This document shows positions 34,470-46,700 of a stretch of 64,000 bases of DNA, in pieces. Source of the stretch: Fasciolopsis buskii (lineage: Eukaryota > Platyhelminthes > Trematoda > Plagiorchiida > Fasciolidae); assembly GCA_008360955.1 (NCBI GenBank), contig LUCM01008471.1, forward strand, positions 1 to 64,000, in the 5' to 3' direction. Below the pieces are notes generated by a model. The model was not told the DNA's origin, searched no databases, and saw nothing but the letters and a program-made list of their open reading frames with translations. The first letter of the stretch is position 1; each line of letters begins with the position of its first letter. The translations under genes were made by a program, and so were the position numbers.

Positions 34470-36640
34470 CAGCTGAAACTCGGTCACGATTTGTCAAAAT
34501 TCTTGCTAAATATGCTCAGTGGAGTTCCCATAGATATTGGGTCTGGAGGGTATGGAATGAAAGACGGATCGCGTAGAAATATGAGACCGACACGTTGAAA
34601 GGTCGTTGTGCAGAGGATGCGTGGGGTCAGAAAGAAGTTTGTTGGCAAATTTCTCATTCTGAAAAGTGTTGACCACGTAGATTAAGGGACAATTTGGTTA
34701 GTGGCACGAAGGACACACGGCTAATAATTGATAGCCCCCGGTGAAGAATTTTAAAGTCTTTAAAGTAAATCTGGATATATAACTGGAGAACACTGAAGAA
34801 GGATTGGAAAATCATTGGTATACACATCGGGAGATGGTGCTTTGTTTCACCTTACACTGTCGAAGCTTCCTGATTTGAAATGACAACCGTCGGAGAGTTT
34901 TTCCGCAGGCAGAAATATGAGTAGTCCACTTCAGATTTTTGTCAATAGTAACTCCTAGATATTTTACAGATTCAACCCTGGCAAAAGTTTTTGAGTTGAT
35001 AGAATACGTTTCGGATGGGTAGGCCAACAGAGAGAGAAAGAACAGACATTCGAAACATATAGATTTGTTGAGATTAAACTAGCACGTGCAGAGAAATCGT
35101 AAACAGAAGATAGGTTGTTGGAAAAACTTTGAAAATTATCGTTGTTCGAAACAGCTTGAGAGAAGGCAAACTTATCAGCATGCTTAAACAGATGACAGGG
35201 GGAGCTAGTTGATAAGTCTCTGATGTAAGTAGAGAAGAGATACGGTGAAAGAACAGCACCCTGTAGCACGCCTGGGTTGTCAATAAGCGGTCTTGAAGTT
35301 TTGCCATCCATTCGTGTGCCCTGGGTTCGGTTAGTAAAATAATCAGACAGCCATGCTAATAAGGGTTTAGGACAAACAAATGTTTCAAGTTTGTGAAGTA
35401 GAAGAGACCGTGGGACAGAATCGAATGCTGACAAATAGTCTAGAAAGACGCAACGCGCAGCTTTCATTGATGTGTTTAAGGACTTACACGGGTGGTGAAT
35501 GAGGTAGGCGACAGCGTCCAAAGTGAAGCTGTTAGTTTAATAGGCAAACTGAAAAGGGTCCTCAGGAGGATACATAGAAGAACGTAGGCGATTAAGTATA
35601 GCACGCTTCGTCAGTTTAAGACCGGAAGACGTTAAGTCGATGGGGCGAAAACGTTTTGCTAAAGCAGTGGAACTGCTAAGTTTTGGGATGGGAATAATAG
35701 TGACGGGTCTCCAACGATCAGAGATAGAAGACGAGCTTAATGATGTGTTATTCAGAGAAGTAAATGCATCGGTCAGAGCCGCAGCACTGTGCCTTAAAAG
35801 AGCTGAAGAGAGACTGTCAGGACCAATCCCTGTGGTAATTTTAGTGGTGCGCAGGTGGAGCACCCCTTTTCTAAAAAAAATTGTAACTGTCACTTCATCA
35901 CCGTGACCAAATATTACCGAGGATGGATGAAAGCACGATTGATGCTGTCGACATCCGCAGGAGTTTTCGTATGCTTCTTGTTCTTCCCACACAATAGTCG
36001 AATGCTTTGCCATAGGAATCGATTGTTGTTACCACTCAAGGGTCGGCTGGCGAATGTTGTGTCGATGCGTTGGACTTCGGCTTTTACTAAGTTGGAAATA
36101 TGCCGCACGCTTGAGTTACTACGGAATTTGTAGAAGTGCTCCTCGGGTCTTCTTAGAGACTTCAGTTTCTGGGTGAAGATAAGGCCACTTGAGGTGAATA
36201 GTATTTCTGAGGGACAGCATATATCAAAGATTGAGTTGGCCCTCTTTGTGAAAAGTTTGACACTGTTATTGAGTAAGGGTTCAAAAGAGAAACAGGTAGA
36301 TGCGAATGAAAAAGATTTCTGAAGAAGAATAAGGTTGTTGTGTGAAAAGTTGAGGAGGCGAATTTGGATTTGATTTGCTGGCCTGAAGGAATGGAAAGCT
36401 GACCTAGAGTATATCTTGGGCCTTAATAGAAACAGACAATAATTATTACTTGATATGAGAGCAAGCAGTTTCGGGGAAAATAAATCACGGTGGTTGGTAA
36501 AAACTCTATCTAAAATGGAACAGCCTCTGGTAGGAAAACCGCAGAGGTCAGTAGAAGTGAAACAGTTAGTGGTAGGGAAGATGCATGGTTAAAATCACCT
36601 ACGATAGTATACTGACCGCGCTCCAGAAAAAAAGCGAAGA
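34470..36640 (-). mobile_element. CR1/Jockey-like LINE reverse transcriptase, inactive
   Basis: Minus-strand blocks in order: TTGIGPDSLSSALLRH, RPVTIIPIPK, RPIDLTSSGLK, DPFQFAY (stop), RCVFLDYLSAFDSVPRSLL, PGVLQGAVLSPYLFS, CHLFKHADKFAFSQ, VKYLGVTIDKNLKW, LRRLSFQIRKLR, then damaged DFKILHRGLS and YLARIL. These are the conserved blocks of CR1/Jockey-group RTs. The catalytic box, usually (F/Y)ADD, reads HADK, so the second aspartate is gone. Stops at about 35536 and frame changes at about 35000 and 34800 add to the damage. The thumb and C-terminus continue to about 34470. Confidence 0.85.
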
Positions 36641-37121
36641 AAGATGCGATATTTTGTTGCGAGCTAAAAGGTGCAATGTATAAATTCTTTATGATAGTGC
36701 TCGTACGGCGAAAAAACCTGGGATGACGCTGTCACGCGACAGTCACTTACGTTTAGCGAGTACGTATAGACAACTTCGGACTTGCCAGACCAGAAGTTTA
36801 TGTATGTTGCCAAACTGCCTCTAGTCTTCGTGTCCGAACCTATGTCCTGCCGATGGAATCTGAAGCTGTCTATCGACACTAGTGGATCAAAGACATCCAG
36901 GTGTGGCCCCGATTCTTTTATGCGATTGACACAAGTTTGAACATGGATCGGTGATTGAAGTATGAGGGACAAATCTGACATTTTCGTAAACGGAGAGCGG
37001 ATGTTGGTACCCAGCAAAGCCGGAATGAACATCTTGGCCGGAAGGGTGCATTTAAGAACTGCCTGTCAGCCAGCACGAGTGCCTCTTCTAGATGGATAAA
37101 AAGATCGTTGAGGTGCAGCAA
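36480..37121 (-). mobile_element. AP-endonuclease domain of the CR1/Jockey-like LINE
   Basis: Minus strand, two frames: IRSPFTKMSDLSLIL, DVFDPLVSIDSFRFHRQDIG, TRGSLATYINF, VYTYSLNVSDCRV, then after a break GDFNHASS and VF-NH-DLF-like pieces toward 36480. The order is that of the endonuclease half of CR1/Jockey LINEs and it leads into the RT at 36640. Part of this domain (from 36729) is duplicated exactly at 38152-38886, which I attribute to assembly. Confidence 0.75.
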
Positions 37122-37463
37122 TAGCGGGATTTCAGTCCATGTTGAGAAGTAATACGGTTTTTAAACAACAATACTTCCGATCGATTGCAGCGGCGAACGG
37201 AAACAAATATCCGACAAGAAAACAACGAAATAAGGATGACCGAATTGTAGCGCAGCCGGTCAACGTGCGCTTTCATACCAACAGCATGCACAGGTCATAT
37301 GACCTACGAACCAGTTGAACCAAGCTGACTTTTCGCTGATTAGGCTTGTTGTTTATCTCGTCTTCTTCCATCTAGGCATTGATTTTTCCCTTAAATTGCT
37401 CACACAAGCTTAATCGTAACTCACGTGACACTAATTCCTTTGTTAGGTAGGCATCGGACTAGC
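36729..37463. repeat. Exact duplicate block, copy 1 (assembly)
   Basis: 735 bases identical to 38152-38886 at a constant offset of 1,423. Ends at the single N at 37464. Identity of old, dead LINE sequence over 735 bases next to an N points to a scaffolding artefact. Confidence 0.9.
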
Positions 37464-37464
37464 N
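37464..37464. other. Single-N assembly join
   Basis: One N where the LINE block stops and an RTE-like block begins abruptly. It marks a contig join of unknown true distance. Confidence 0.95.
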
Positions 37465-38153
37465 GTGAACTCACAGCAAAGCATGATGTGAGTCTAGAGG
37501 TGTAGACCAGAGTGACCGACGATCCTCCATTGATTCCGACCACCAGTGACCGATGGCAATGTGATCGATCTGAGCCCAACGGGGTGAAGGCGAAGGGGAG
37601 TGACAGGTGAGCCGGTGTCGCTTTTTATGACAGAAACATTCTGCGACCAAAGCAAACCTGGATGAGACGATCTTCGTTGTCGGTGCGATCTGCTGGGATG
37701 TTAAAGTGGTCTGCAGGGTGTCGTTCCGTCTCCACTAAGTACTCGAGTTGGTCGCTAAGATAAGCAGCAACGGCCGTTGAATGCACACTTCGGAGTGACG
37801 GTGATAACTTGTGGTAAAACTCGTCTTTGAGGCCAGTAGAACCGCAACCAGTGGGTGCATACACAGGTTCGACGAACAGACAACGACGCTTCAGTGCACT
37901 TCTATTGACACCTGTAGTACTGTTCAGTCGAACGACTAAGATCCAATCTAATAGTGTGCGCTGCGTTCGCAAGCTAGCAACCCTCCCAGCCTAGCATAAG
38001 CACGAACGCTCGAGGAGGATCGCCCGACACGCGAACAGTGAAACGTGAGTATGAGGTTGCATCTAGGCTACGAAGAGTGCTCAAGGAAGTGTGCTTCTTT
38101 GGGCGCGTTGGGAAGACGCAGCATACATCTACTTTAGAAGTTTCAAGAGTTCT
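37465..38153 (-). repeat. Copy of RTE-like endonuclease segment, probably misplaced
   Basis: 689 bases equal to 41337-42025 at offset 3,872; the one difference I found is A versus G near 38000. It includes the minus-strand endonuclease frame at 37625-37972. At 38152 it switches with no target site duplication into the LINE block. Best read as a chimeric contig. Confidence 0.85.
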
Positions 38154-38886
38154 GTCACGCGACAGTCACTTACGTTTAGCGAGTACGTATAGACAACTTC
38201 GGACTTGCCAGACCAGAAGTTTATGTATGTTGCCAAACTGCCTCTAGTCTTCGTGTCCGAACCTATGTCCTGCCGATGGAATCTGAAGCTGTCTATCGAC
38301 ACTAGTGGATCAAAGACATCCAGGTGTGGCCCCGATTCTTTTATGCGATTGACACAAGTTTGAACATGGATCGGTGATTGAAGTATGAGGGACAAATCTG
38401 ACATTTTCGTAAACGGAGAGCGGATGTTGGTACCCAGCAAAGCCGGAATGAACATCTTGGCCGGAAGGGTGCATTTAAGAACTGCCTGTCAGCCAGCACG
38501 AGTGCCTCTTCTAGATGGATAAAAAGATCGTTGAGGTGCAGCAATAGCGGGATTTCAGTCCATGTTGAGAAGTAATACGGTTTTTAAACAACAATACTTC
38601 CGATCGATTGCAGCGGCGAACGGAAACAAATATCCGACAAGAAAACAACGAAATAAGGATGACCGAATTGTAGCGCAGCCGGTCAACGTGCGCTTTCATA
38701 CCAACAGCATGCACAGGTCATATGACCTACGAACCAGTTGAACCAAGCTGACTTTTCGCTGATTAGGCTTGTTGTTTATCTCGTCTTCTTCCATCTAGGC
38801 ATTGATTTTTCCCTTAAATTGCTCACACAAGCTTAATCGTAACTCACGTGACACTAATTCCTTTGTTAGGTAGGCATCGGACTAGC
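38152..38886. repeat. Exact duplicate block, copy 2 (assembly)
   Basis: Same 735 bases as 36729-37463, here running on into unique sequence at 38887. The genuine locus probably joins 36728 through this block to 38887. Confidence 0.9.
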
Positions 38887-39384
38887 TAATTCCAGGTTTT
38901 TGGTCAGAGTTCAAGCACTATAACGGATTCAAATCTATCGTCCGTTACTAGACCACAGGCAACCGGAAAAATGTACAGAATCCTGCATGCCAATGTCATC
39001 CACTTCTTTGTTTGTGTGGAAACTTCCTGCCTCGAGCCACTGAGAGAAGCTTCAAAATGGCAAGTGAATAAATCCTTTACAGTTTGGACAACCATTAGCC
39101 ATGTACCAACGTGTTCTGGGATTGGTTGCTACTTTACAGCATTATCCGGTCAAGCAGAAAAAGAACGGGAAACACTGAAGGGTCAACTGTAAAATAGGAA
39201 GTTGAAGAACTGTACAAAAGGAGCAAGACTTCGAATGCAACAAAGCCACTGATCGATGCACTTGGCCATCTCAACTATTGTCTCCAACCATCACTTCGGA
39301 GATCACGTTGACCTCAACCGGAAAATCTGACTGTACCTACACGAGCCAGTACACTGGTTAAAGCCGTGATACTCTTTACCCATG

Positions 39385-40547
39385 TCATCGAAAGGCCACT
39401 CCCAGCCATCCCCCAACCACTACCTGTCTCGAATAACAGCATGCAATAAGGGGGTCGTTCTGTGGGCATGCTAAATAATGTCCCAGCCAATTTAACCTAT
39501 TCTGATTCAGTGCCTGTTCTAAAGACCGGACTCTAGGACCCAGTACCTTATGCTTGAATTCTGAGTTACTCACAAAATTCTCCCACCATTTTTCATCAAT
39601 ACTACCATGACAACGGTGTCCAAACTCCGAAAGTCTTCCCCCATTTGGTCTCAATGGCCATGCTTCGGAGCCGTCGAGCAATTCCGACCTCACCGCTGTC
39701 GTGCATACTTGACCTTTGATCGTTGACCTCATTTCACCCCCCCCCCGTCGCAAAAGTCTCAAATCAACCTACACATCGGGCCTTCTGTGTGCACGAAGAT
39801 ACTTCATCTGATATGCGACTACCAAGTGAGATACAACTAACCAATTAACTAAATCTGTCCACTTCATCCAGTTGCTGCCATGCGAGAACGAGGCTCGGCT
39901 TTGAGCCACTCCAGTTTTACAACAGCATTTTACACTTCGAAGGTACAAAACGCATACCGAACATACCCACACTGTCGTCCAGATAATCGAGGAAAACCTT
40001 GGATCTTCACTCAGTAGTACAAAATGGTCGGGATATTCCAAGCCTGTCAGATTCCTATCTGAGCAAATATCAGTGCCACTATTCTCACACAAAGTAGGAC
40101 TATCTCCGTAACCGCTTCAATAACAAAATTAAAGAACTAAGATGGAACAGGGCAACCCTGATGAACACCGCTTCTTGTGGTGAATTCGAGTGAAACATCG
40201 CCATGAATGCGAACCCGGCTTCGTCTGTTTGCATGCAGAGATATGATGAGTGAAATGAATACCAAAGCAGTGACGATCGACTTAGTCAGACGTAGGTTCC
40301 AAATCGAGAAATCATGGGTCTCAGGACTATGTGCATATGTTCTGAGATCTGCAGCAGTGAAAATTTGGTCAATACAATCAGGACCGGAACAAAAACCAGC
40401 TTGATTCTCATGCATGCACTTTTCGCGAGTACTACATAAGCGACGGAGGATGATGCCCACGAGCAGTTTGCATGCGATGCTCACTAAACTAATTCTTCTC
40501 TGGTTTTCACATGAGAATCTGTCATCTTTGCGAATCGACCCAACCAC
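39385..40547 (-). mobile_element. RTE-like LINE reverse transcriptase, inactive
   Basis: Minus-strand blocks: IRKDDRFSCENQRRISLVS, LRRLCSTREKCMHENQAGF, CIDQIFTAADLR, SGVHQGCP, then GLEYPDHFVLLSEDP, and further IKGQVCTTAVRS, GSEAWPLRP, NFVSNSEFKHKVLG, NRLNWLGHYLACP. This is the full order of an RTE-like RT from fingers to C-terminus. The active site, normally YADD, reads YPDH, so it is catalytically dead; frame changes at 40137 and 39770 agree. A 9-base C run lies at about 39738-39747. Confidence 0.8.
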
Positions 40548-41031
40548 TGATTCACAACAATCCTTAGGAATCTCTTCACTTGACCAGACTGATCCCAGGA
40601 GTTTGTTAACCTCGATGTCACCATTTCACCGCCATCTTTGAAGAACTATGGTGACAGTCCATCTGGTTCAGCTGCCTTATACCTTTTAAGAAAACCTATC
40701 TTTCTGATCACCTCCATTTCGGATGGAGGGCCGGCATCCACCTGCATTGGTTCACTTGCAGGCACAAGTGGAACGCCCATTGTGGTCGTGGATCAACTAA
40801 AATTATTTTGCCCAAAGGACCAGCCGACCGTCCTGAATGTGAATCACTGTGCCGTCGGATTCCTTAATCTCTTCGCTTGTGTCCGAATTCCGTGGACCAG
40901 TATTCCTAATCAGTCGGTCAAAGTTGCGACTGTTTCCGATAGCCGCAGACTTTTTTATTTCCTTACACTTTCCTACCTATCTCTGCTTCTGATCCTTTCT
41001 CAGACTCCTGGTCAGCTGACATCTCAGGGGT

Positions 41032-42097
41032 TTACTGCTCTTGGTGTATGTTTCGTCCGAGGACGGGACTGCGACCATCTAACAATGCAACTGAAGTCGA
41101 GGATACCCATCGTTTCCTAAGTTTAGGTGTCATAAGCCCTTCAAGGCAGTTTCCGCGGAGTTCAGAGCTTCTTTGATCTGCTCTCAGTGTTCGCTCGGAT
41201 CCTGAGCGTTTTGTTGGAACGACACCCGCATTGAGGGTTCCGGTTGAAATTGTAGTCGGCGATGATGGTCTAGAATCAGCTGTGTTAGACAAGTGGTTTC
41301 TGTGCTGGTGTGACCACGGACTGGACGCAAACAAAGGTGAACTCACAGCAAAGCATGATGTGAGTCTAGAGGTGTAGACCAGAGTGACCGACGATCCTCC
41401 ATTGATTCCGACCACCAGTGACCGATGGCAATGTGATCGATCTGAGCCCAACGGGGTGAAGGCGAAGGGGAGTGACAGGTGAGCCGGTGTCGCTTTTTAT
41501 GACAGAAACATTCTGCGACCAAAGCAAACCTGGATGAGACGATCTTCGTTGTCGGTGCGATCTGCTGGGATGTTAAAGTGGTCTGCAGGGTGTCGTTCCG
41601 TCTCCACTAAGTACTCGAGTTGGTCGCTAAGATAAGCAGCAACGGCCGTTGAATGCACACTTCGGAGTGACGGTGATAACTTGTGGTAAAACTCGTCTTT
41701 GAGGCCAGTAGAACCGCAACCAGTGGGTGCATACACAGGTTCGACGAACAGACAACGACGCTTCAGTGCACTTCTATTGACACCTGTAGTACTGTTCAGT
41801 CGAACGACTAAGATCCAATCTAATAGTGTGCGCTGCGTTCGCAAGCTAGCAACCCTCCCAGCCTAGCATGAGCACGAACGCTCGAGGAGGATCGCCCGAC
41901 ACGCGAACAGTGAAACGTGAGTATGAGGTTGCATCTAGGCTACGAAGAGTGCTCAAGGAAGTGTGCTTCTTTGGGCGCGTTGGGAAGACGCAGCATACAT
42001 CTACTTTAGAAGTTTCAAGAGTTCTAGCTAGGGCAGCTCGTTGCCCTATTTGGGTGAGTATGCAAACGTTGAAGGAAGCTAGTTGGAGTGAACACAA
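41032..42097 (-). mobile_element. RTE-like LINE endonuclease domain
   Basis: Minus-strand frames: LQLASFNVCILTQIG (42090), LETSKVDVCCVFPTR, VRVSGDPP, then CLFVEPVYAPTGCGS, KDEFYHKLSPSLRSVH, ADRTDNEDRLIQVCF and, in another frame, a QIDHIAIGHW-like block and DSHHALL. The order matches AP-endonucleases of flatworm RTE-like LINEs. Catalytic positions are damaged: the SETR-type Glu reads FPTR, and the final SDH reads SHH. It is the 5' half of the element whose RT is at 39385-40547. Two extra partial copies nearby (37465 and 42669) are assembly duplicates of this one. Confidence 0.8.
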
Positions 42098-42447
42098 GTT
42101 TCAGTACTGTTTGGGAACTAGATCTTCCCTTAATGCTGCCCTCAAGTGAATTCGTACAGCTGCAGTTCTTCGGGGGACTTTGCGTGGTCCCTACACTAGA
42201 AGAAAGGAAATTCGTGAGGTTCCCTATAGAAAGAATGCTGAAGGTATTCGCGATTGCCCACATCACAGAATAGTTGTTTTGGGAACACTAATCGAAGCAT
42301 TTGCCTGAAAAATCTTGGCCATATGGCAGTGGCGCGTTAAGCGAGCACGGGAAATCGGAGTAGGCGCATTCTTATCACTAACGCCCCTGCTCAAATCAAT
42401 GGCCAGCGCGATCTTGATTGGCCTGTGCGACGACCAATGCAGTATGG
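41285..42447. repeat. Source block duplicated around the N at 42448
   Basis: Parts recur exactly as 42449-42649 (offset 1,164) and 42669-43780 (offset 1,333). The likely true sequence passes from 42447 to 43781, so 1,333 bases are extra. Confidence 0.85.
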
Positions 42448-42448
42448 N
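42448..42448. other. Single-N assembly join
   Basis: One N after GCAGTATGG; downstream sequence jumps back to the equivalent of 41285. Confidence 0.95.
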
Positions 42449-42649
42449 TTAGACAAGTGGTTTCTGTGCTGGTGTGACCACGGACTGGACGCAAACAAAG
42501 GTGAACTCACAGCAAAGCATGATGTGAGTCTAGAGGTGTAGACCAGAGTGACCGACGATCCTCCATTGATTCCGACCACCAGTGACCGATGGCAATGTGA
42601 TCGATCTGAGCCCAACGGGGTGAAGGCGAAGGGGAGTGACAGGTGAGCC
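42449..42649. repeat. Exact 201-base duplicate before the adapter
   Basis: Equals 41285-41485 and breaks off at the first base of the Tn5 mosaic end. Confidence 0.9.
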
Positions 42650-42668
42650 AGATGTGTATAAGAGACAG
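42650..42668 (+). other. Tn5 / Nextera mosaic-end adapter left in the assembly
   Basis: AGATGTGTATAAGAGACAG, all 19 bases, is the Tn5 transposase mosaic end used in tagmentation libraries. It sits between two copies of the same genomic block, as expected when an untrimmed mate-pair or tagmented read closed a gap. Not genomic. Confidence 0.95.
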
Positions 42669-43780
42669 GGTGAACTCACAGCAAAGCATGATGTGAGTCT
42701 AGAGGTGTAGACCAGAGTGACCGACGATCCTCCATTGATTCCGACCACCAGTGACCGATGGCAATGTGATCGATCTGAGCCCAACGGGGTGAAGGCGAAG
42801 GGGAGTGACAGGTGAGCCGGTGTCGCTTTTTATGACAGAAACATTCTGCGACCAAAGCAAACCTGGATGAGACGATCTTCGTTGTCGGTGCGATCTGCTG
42901 GGATGTTAAAGTGGTCTGCAGGGTGTCGTTCCGTCTCCACTAAGTACTCGAGTTGGTCGCTAAGATAAGCAGCAACGGCCGTTGAATGCACACTTCGGAG
43001 TGACGGTGATAACTTGTGGTAAAACTCGTCTTTGAGGCCAGTAGAACCGCAACCAGTGGGTGCATACACAGGTTCGACGAACAGACAACGACGCTTCAGT
43101 GCACTTCTATTGACACCTGTAGTACTGTTCAGTCGAACGACTAAGATCCAATCTAATAGTGTGCGCTGCGTTCGCAAGCTAGCAACCCTCCCAGCCTAGC
43201 ATGAGCACGAACGCTCGAGGAGGATCGCCCGACACGCGAACAGTGAAACGTGAGTATGAGGTTGCATCTAGGCTACGAAGAGTGCTCAAGGAAGTGTGCT
43301 TCTTTGGGCGCGTTGGGAAGACGCAGCATACATCTACTTTAGAAGTTTCAAGAGTTCTAGCTAGGGCAGCTCGTTGCCCTATTTGGGTGAGTATGCAAAC
43401 GTTGAAGGAAGCTAGTTGGAGTGAACACAAGTTTCAGTACTGTTTGGGAACTAGATCTTCCCTTAATGCTGCCCTCAAGTGAATTCGTACAGCTGCAGTT
43501 CTTCGGGGGACTTTGCGTGGTCCCTACACTAGAAGAAAGGAAATTCGTGAGGTTCCCTATAGAAAGAATGCTGAAGGTATTCGCGATTGCCCACATCACA
43601 GAATAGTTGTTTTGGGAACACTAATCGAAGCATTTGCCTGAAAAATCTTGGCCATATGGCAGTGGCGCGTTAAGCGAGCACGGGAAATCGGAGTAGGCGC
43701 ATTCTTATCACTAACGCCCCTGCTCAAATCAATGGCCAGCGCGATCTTGATTGGCCTGTGCGACGACCAATGCAGTATGG
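42669..43780 (-). repeat. Exact 1,112-base duplicate of the RTE-like 5' region
   Basis: Identical to 41336-42447, including the endonuclease frames (42830-43177 and 43179-43430, minus strand). It continues into unique sequence at 43781. Artefactual second copy. Confidence 0.9.
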
Positions 43781-46700
43781 ATTTAATTGTTCGTGTTATC
43801 CATGACGGAATTTCGGTCGAATACCGCTAGGGAGTCTAGTCTGTAAACAGGAGAACGATTAGAGTTTCCAACCGAAGCTCTTGGTTCTAGCGGATCCTGC
43901 CAACAAGACTCCGGGGATTGGTTGAGGGGAAGCCCATCTACGTAGATCAGTCATTTTACCATTCGTTTTTCCGATAGAGTTGCCAGCTCAAATCAAGCTC
44001 CAAACCAAAGAACCCGCGGATCACCTGGTCAGGGCTCTACTCACTGACCTTCCAGGGAGATATGCCATCCTGCATAGCTCGTTAGGTCATGGAGGCATGC
44101 AAGCCGTCACACCATGCCAAGGTGCACTCTGTTTGTGACATGTCGACCGTTCAGAGCAAACGGGCCCGGATGCGTGCTCTGCACGTCGATCAGTTGACAG
44201 CACATACAGTTAACCTCAGAAAATCACCTCAAGATATCAAAACTCAACTCACTTACCATGAAAAGGCATGTTTTACTGATCACAGTCCTAGTGCTACTAT
44301 GATTTCGCAGCACTCTGTTCTGACATATCCATGAGACTTCCGCGTTCAAGGATTTTCAGAATACTCAAACATTTCTTCAATGAAAGTTTCTCTTTTTTGT
44401 TATATCCAAGAAGAACTTCATGGACCTTGCACTGCCGAAGTCAAATGCAATAATTGATCATAGTTTTAGCACGAAATACCTATCCTGTCTTGATCAGTCC
44501 GCGGATGAGAAATCTCATCCGATGGTCAGGCGCTCAATCTAAAGGCTGAGGGTTTGAATCTTTCCCTAATTAATAATTGACTTTTAACCGTGGTCACCTA
44601 CCTGGATTTGATGTACTTTGTTATCTTATTAACAAAGAAAGCAGAAGATAAAACCTTTTTCCCTAAATCTGTGACACTCATTCGAAACTGATCGGAACCA
44701 GCAAATTTTTACTGTGTCATCTACCACCTGAGCTGCGAGGTTCCTCATGCCTGTGAATTCTAACGGGTTGTTGGTTAGTTCATAGGCTAATCCTTTTCTG
44801 ACAGTCAAAGGCGGGACGTTCACTGTGGTAGATACCATATGCTTGCATACTTGAAGAGGATATTGATTTTTGAAGGAGGCGTCCAAACACCGTTCAGCAC
44901 GGCACCTTAACTTAGCCGGTCGAGCTCACACGGTTCAAATATCTGGGTTCGAATCTTGCCGGGGTCCAATACTTTCCACAGTTAAATCTATCTTACGTTC
45001 ATTAGGTTGGTCAAGCCAAATTTAAAAACTAGAATTTGTCATTATACAACGAAAAAAATGAATTCAGCTGATGTGCAGTGAAATTAACACTAACTATCCA
45101 GGCTGTGTAAATTAACAAGAGAGGCCTTAAGCATGTTAGTCAGGAGGAAAGTGAAGGAGCATTTACAACCAAATGCGTTTTCACAGTCAGACTCATTTTT
45201 ATATTGCGCCATCGAACAATCTCGAAACTTGTATTTACTATCATATATTAGAAGAGAAAAAGCAACTGAGCAGGAGACGAATCAAAAATTTAACTGGGAG
45301 AAATGATGGAGATAAAAATGTGTCCCAATGATCACTCGAGGAGAACCGAAAGAAAACAAAAATGCTCAACCTATAAATGTTCTACTAAGTCTTACCATAT
45401 CAGATACCCGCAACGAAACTGAATGTTTCCTTTTCGGATGCGAAGAAATACGCCAGTTAACATAAGACATACGGAGTATTTACTATAACGCAAACTAACA
45501 AGTCATATGGCAAACACCACAAGTAAGCGAAATCACTCACTTTCCAGCGTATCACACCGTTCCGAAATTGGATACTAGTCCATAACTGTCTGCTTTTCTT
45601 CAGCGTCAGTGTTTATGATTGACGTGTGAACTGCCAAAAAGTCAAAAAACCTCGTTATTGCCCTTTTAAGGTTGATCATTTCAAAAGACCGCAAGTAGCT
45701 GGATGCCGTCCACCTAACAAGCACCTGTAGGTGGTGCGGTTTAAATACAACTAATTAATTGGACAATTAGGTAAGTAAAGATGAGTGGAATTCGACTACC
45801 AATCCCATCCACACTCGCGGTAGTTTTCGAAACGGACGGTTCTCGTGGACGAGACAGGTTGATTGTCTGGCAAACTCATAATTGCTGAGTTCGGACTTCC
45901 CGATGGAAATTCTTCATAACTAACCAGGGTCACATAACAAGTGTGAAGGAAGAAAACCACCGTTGAGCTGGTTTTGAAACATTTATCATCTGAAGGTTGA
46001 CCTTAGAGATACGAAACAAATGCAAAGGTCATTGAAGTTGTCGCTTTGGTTCTTCCCAGTTAATGATACTCTTGACAATTAGGTCAAAGTGAAATGTACC
46101 TTCACGGATGCTCAAAAGAATGATCTTAGAGTAACATATTTTAGTTATACACTTCATATTAATCCTGGTAGCAATAATTAAGTAGCTGTTGCTGAATCTT
46201 ACTTTTATATTATGTTGGTTTCGTGCTGACACCACACATACCTAGATATTTAACTTCCCCAATCGCGAATACCGCGAGACAGTTCACGTGAACCAAGGGC
46301 TGTGTTATGACTGCAATTCTATTTAGTCCTAGCTGACCTATTATTTCATTGATGCAGGTTATTAACATACTCGCGTGCACTTTGTACGAAAATGCAAAAC
46401 TTATTGAACTCAAACACTGTTCACTGATTTCTTGCTTAGCCAGTTTGTAATTAGCCTTAGGAAGATTTGATCGCATTCACTAAACTTTGCACCGTGTCAC
46501 GCATTTCTATGCACAAGCTCCGGTTGTTTAAGTGTTTACTAATACACTTAGAAATAGGAAAAGCCCAAGTATGGTACCGCATGAAGAAGATTAGAATGCA
46601 TCTGTTTTATGATTTGCAGTTCTATCTAAACCATGCTGATGACATTACCAGTAGAACTTAGTTGTTTTGACTTCGTTTAGAGGAGTTTTAGAGGAGTAAA

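Noticed and set aside
41032..41451. 139-codon minus-strand frame as a host protein
   Set aside because: It is the shifted frame of the RTE-like endonuclease end; the correct frame shows QIDHIAIG and DSHHALL.
36729..43780. Tandem amplification of LINE endonuclease domains
   Set aside because: Exact identity, N bases at joins and an embedded Tn5 adapter show assembly duplication rather than biological amplification.
44530..44960. Functional tRNA genes near 44550 and 44945
   Set aside because: Box B-like strings are present but the acceptor and anticodon stems do not pair convincingly; more likely SINE remnants.
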